Source of the DNA: JAITWN01 sp964437335
Lineage (GTDB): Bacteria > Pseudomonadota > Gammaproteobacteria > SZUA-140
Assembly (NCBI GenBank): GCA_964437335.1
Contig: CAYTGL010000005.1
Coordinates: forward strand, 62,001 to 126,000
Length of the DNA: 64,000 bases
Reading direction: 5' to 3'
In this document: positions 61,697 through 64,000 of the stretch, in pieces
Layout of the letters: the number at the start of each line of letters is the position of its first letter
Numbering within the stretch: position 1 is the first letter of the stretch
The notes under the pieces: generated by a model
Told to the model about the DNA's origin: nothing
The model's database searches: none
What the model saw: only the letters and a program-made list of their open reading frames with translations
Made by a program: the position numbers and the translations under genes

Positions 61697-62548
61697 ATGG
61701 CGGCCACCCAGATCGAACAGTTCTGGCAGGATCTGGTCAATGATATCCGGGCCAACCGCCTGGTCCTGCCGGCGTTGCCGGAAATCGCGATCCGCACCCG
61801 CAAGCTGCTCGACAACCCGAAATCGACCTCGACCCAGATCGCCCGCGCGATCAGCGCCGATGTCGTGTTAACGACGCGCCTGTTGCGCCTGGTCAACAGC
61901 CCGCTCTATCGCACCCATGAGCAGATCGACGACGTCAAGATCGCCGTGACGCGGCTCGGCAATGCGAACGTGCGCAGCATGGTCACCAGTCTCGCGATGG
62001 AGCAGATCTATCAGAACAAGCTCTCGTCGCCGTTCAAAAAGCGCTATCTCGCCAGAAGCTGGGAACACGGGGTCATGGTCGCCGCGCTGAGCTATATCAT
62101 CAGTGACCGCTACACCGGGCTCAATCCCGACGAGGCGATGCTGGCCGGGCTCATCCATGACATCGGCAAGTTGCCGATCATCGAGTACTCCGAGATGCTG
62201 TTCGACTTCAGCGAAAACGAACAGCGACTCAACCGCCTGCTCGAGGTGCTGCATCCGCGGGTAGGAGCGCTGGTGCTGGGCGCATGGAAGTTTTCACCGG
62301 AAATGATCGCGGTGGCCGCGGAGCACGAAAACCTGGACCGCGAGCCGGAGAACGACGCCGATTACACCGACGTCGTCATCGTCGCGAACCTGCTGAGCCA
62401 CATCGGCTCCAACCATCCCCATATCCGTCTCGACTGGTCGACGATCCCGGCCTTTGAACGCCTCGCGCTGACGCCGGAGGAAAGCATTGACGTCATGAAG
62501 AACGCGCGCGAGCAGATCAACGAAATCAAGCGGCTGCTGGCAGGTTAG
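61697..62548 (+). CDS. HDOD domain protein
   Basis: 283 residues, a single HDOD domain over about 20-220: LPALPEIAIRTRKLLDNP, then RLLRLVNSPLYRTHEQIDDVKIAVTRLGNANVRSMV, and an HD motif (GLIHDIGKLPII) that keeps His-Asp. Such proteins act in signal transduction, often with c-di-GMP or two-component systems; most HDOD members are not active phosphohydrolases. No output or receiver domain attached and no obvious partner nearby except the distant PilZ protein. Confidence 0.88.
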   Translation: MAATQIEQFWQDLVNDIRANRLVLPALPEIAIRTRKLLDNPKSTSTQIARAISADVVLTTRLLRLVNSPLYRTHEQIDDVKIAVTRLGNANVRSMVTSLAMEQIYQNKLSSPFKKRYLARSWEHGVMVAALSYIISDRYTGLNPDEAMLAGLIHDIGKLPIIEYSEMLFDFSENEQRLNRLLEVLHPRVGALVLGAWKFSPEMIAVAAEHENLDREPENDADYTDVVIVANLLSHIGSNHPHIRLDWSTIPAFERLALTPEESIDVMKNAREQINEIKRLLAG

Positions 62549-62581
62549 GGTCAGATTCCTTTTTTTCCATCGATCACGGCC

Positions 62582-62610
62582 GATACGGTTCCTTCGTCAC
62601 CGCATCCTGC
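62582..62610. repeat. Palindromic repeat, copy with degraded left arm
   Basis: Same 9-base loop (TCCTTCGTC) and right arm (ACCGCATCCTGC) as the full copy at 12606-12640; the left arm keeps only ACGGT and part of the rest. Lies in the convergent gap between the HDOD gene and lysS. Confidence 0.75.
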
Positions 62611-62641
62611 GTTGATTCATGCAAATCAGCCGCAGCGGTTG

Positions 62642-64000
<1,359 letters not shown>

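Noticed and set aside
62549..62581. T-rich stretch after the HDOD gene as an intrinsic terminator
   Set aside because: The T-run has no stem-loop directly before it.

Overview
The window is a high-GC gammaproteobacterial chromosome segment. It carries the gene clusters metY/rimP-nusA-infB-rbfA-truB-rpsO-pnp, rpoE-rseA-rseC-degP-lepA-lepB-rnc-era-recO-pdxJ-acpS, nadB/ygfX-sdhE-sdhBADC and scpA-scpB-rluB with trpS, yciO and a PHP phosphatase. Gene content and order fit an environmental lineage near Chromatiales or a relative; I cannot name a genus. Genes at both edges are cut: comEC on the left (3' end missing) and lysS on the right (5' end missing). A run of ten N at 27027-27036 sits inside infB.

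Layout. 1-11.3 kb is mostly minus strand: comEC, lolC-lolD, an endonuclease III relative, rluB, scpB, scpA, trpS (with an Fe-S cysteine signature), an M50 protease, yciO and a PHP phosphatase. 11.3-13.7 kb holds yciI, a parvulin isomerase and a dihaem peroxidase. 13.7-19.8 kb is one minus-strand run (exonuclease, CYTH protein, peptide-binding lipoprotein, YkuD enzyme without a signal peptide, two permeases, nagZ) that looks like a peptidoglycan-recycling unit. 19.9-30.2 kb has cysM, a PilZ protein and the pnp-to-rimP translation/transcription operon, read from a near-consensus promoter through a leader that contains an intrinsic terminator.

30.8-39.8 kb is a 9-kb integrated element between a 13-bp direct repeat of the tRNA-fMet 3' end. 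It encodes a large serine recombinase, a coupled zinc-finger protein, a Cro/CI-type regulator, a primase zinc-finger protein, a P4-type primase-helicase, a terminase pair and several small proteins, mostly joined by start/stop overlaps. No capsid, portal, tail or lysis gene is visible. This is the best candidate for an undescribed system: a phage-satellite-like island. It has separated tRNA-fMet from its own terminator and from the rimP-nusA operon.

39.8-50.1 kb is the envelope-stress and housekeeping block, with a sigma-E-type promoter ahead of rpoE and no rseB. 50.3-60.4 kb is nadB, ygfX, sdhE and the succinate dehydrogenase genes. Here sdhB has been split from sdhCDA by about 4.3 kb carrying a Na+/H+ antiporter, an IS91-type transposase remnant and an MFS exporter with its MarR regulator. 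Decayed, complementary partial copies of the sdhA/sdhB junction lie on both sides. 60.5-64 kb holds ygfZ, an HDOD protein and lysS. A palindromic repeat family occurs at four places, one of them apparently inside ygfX.
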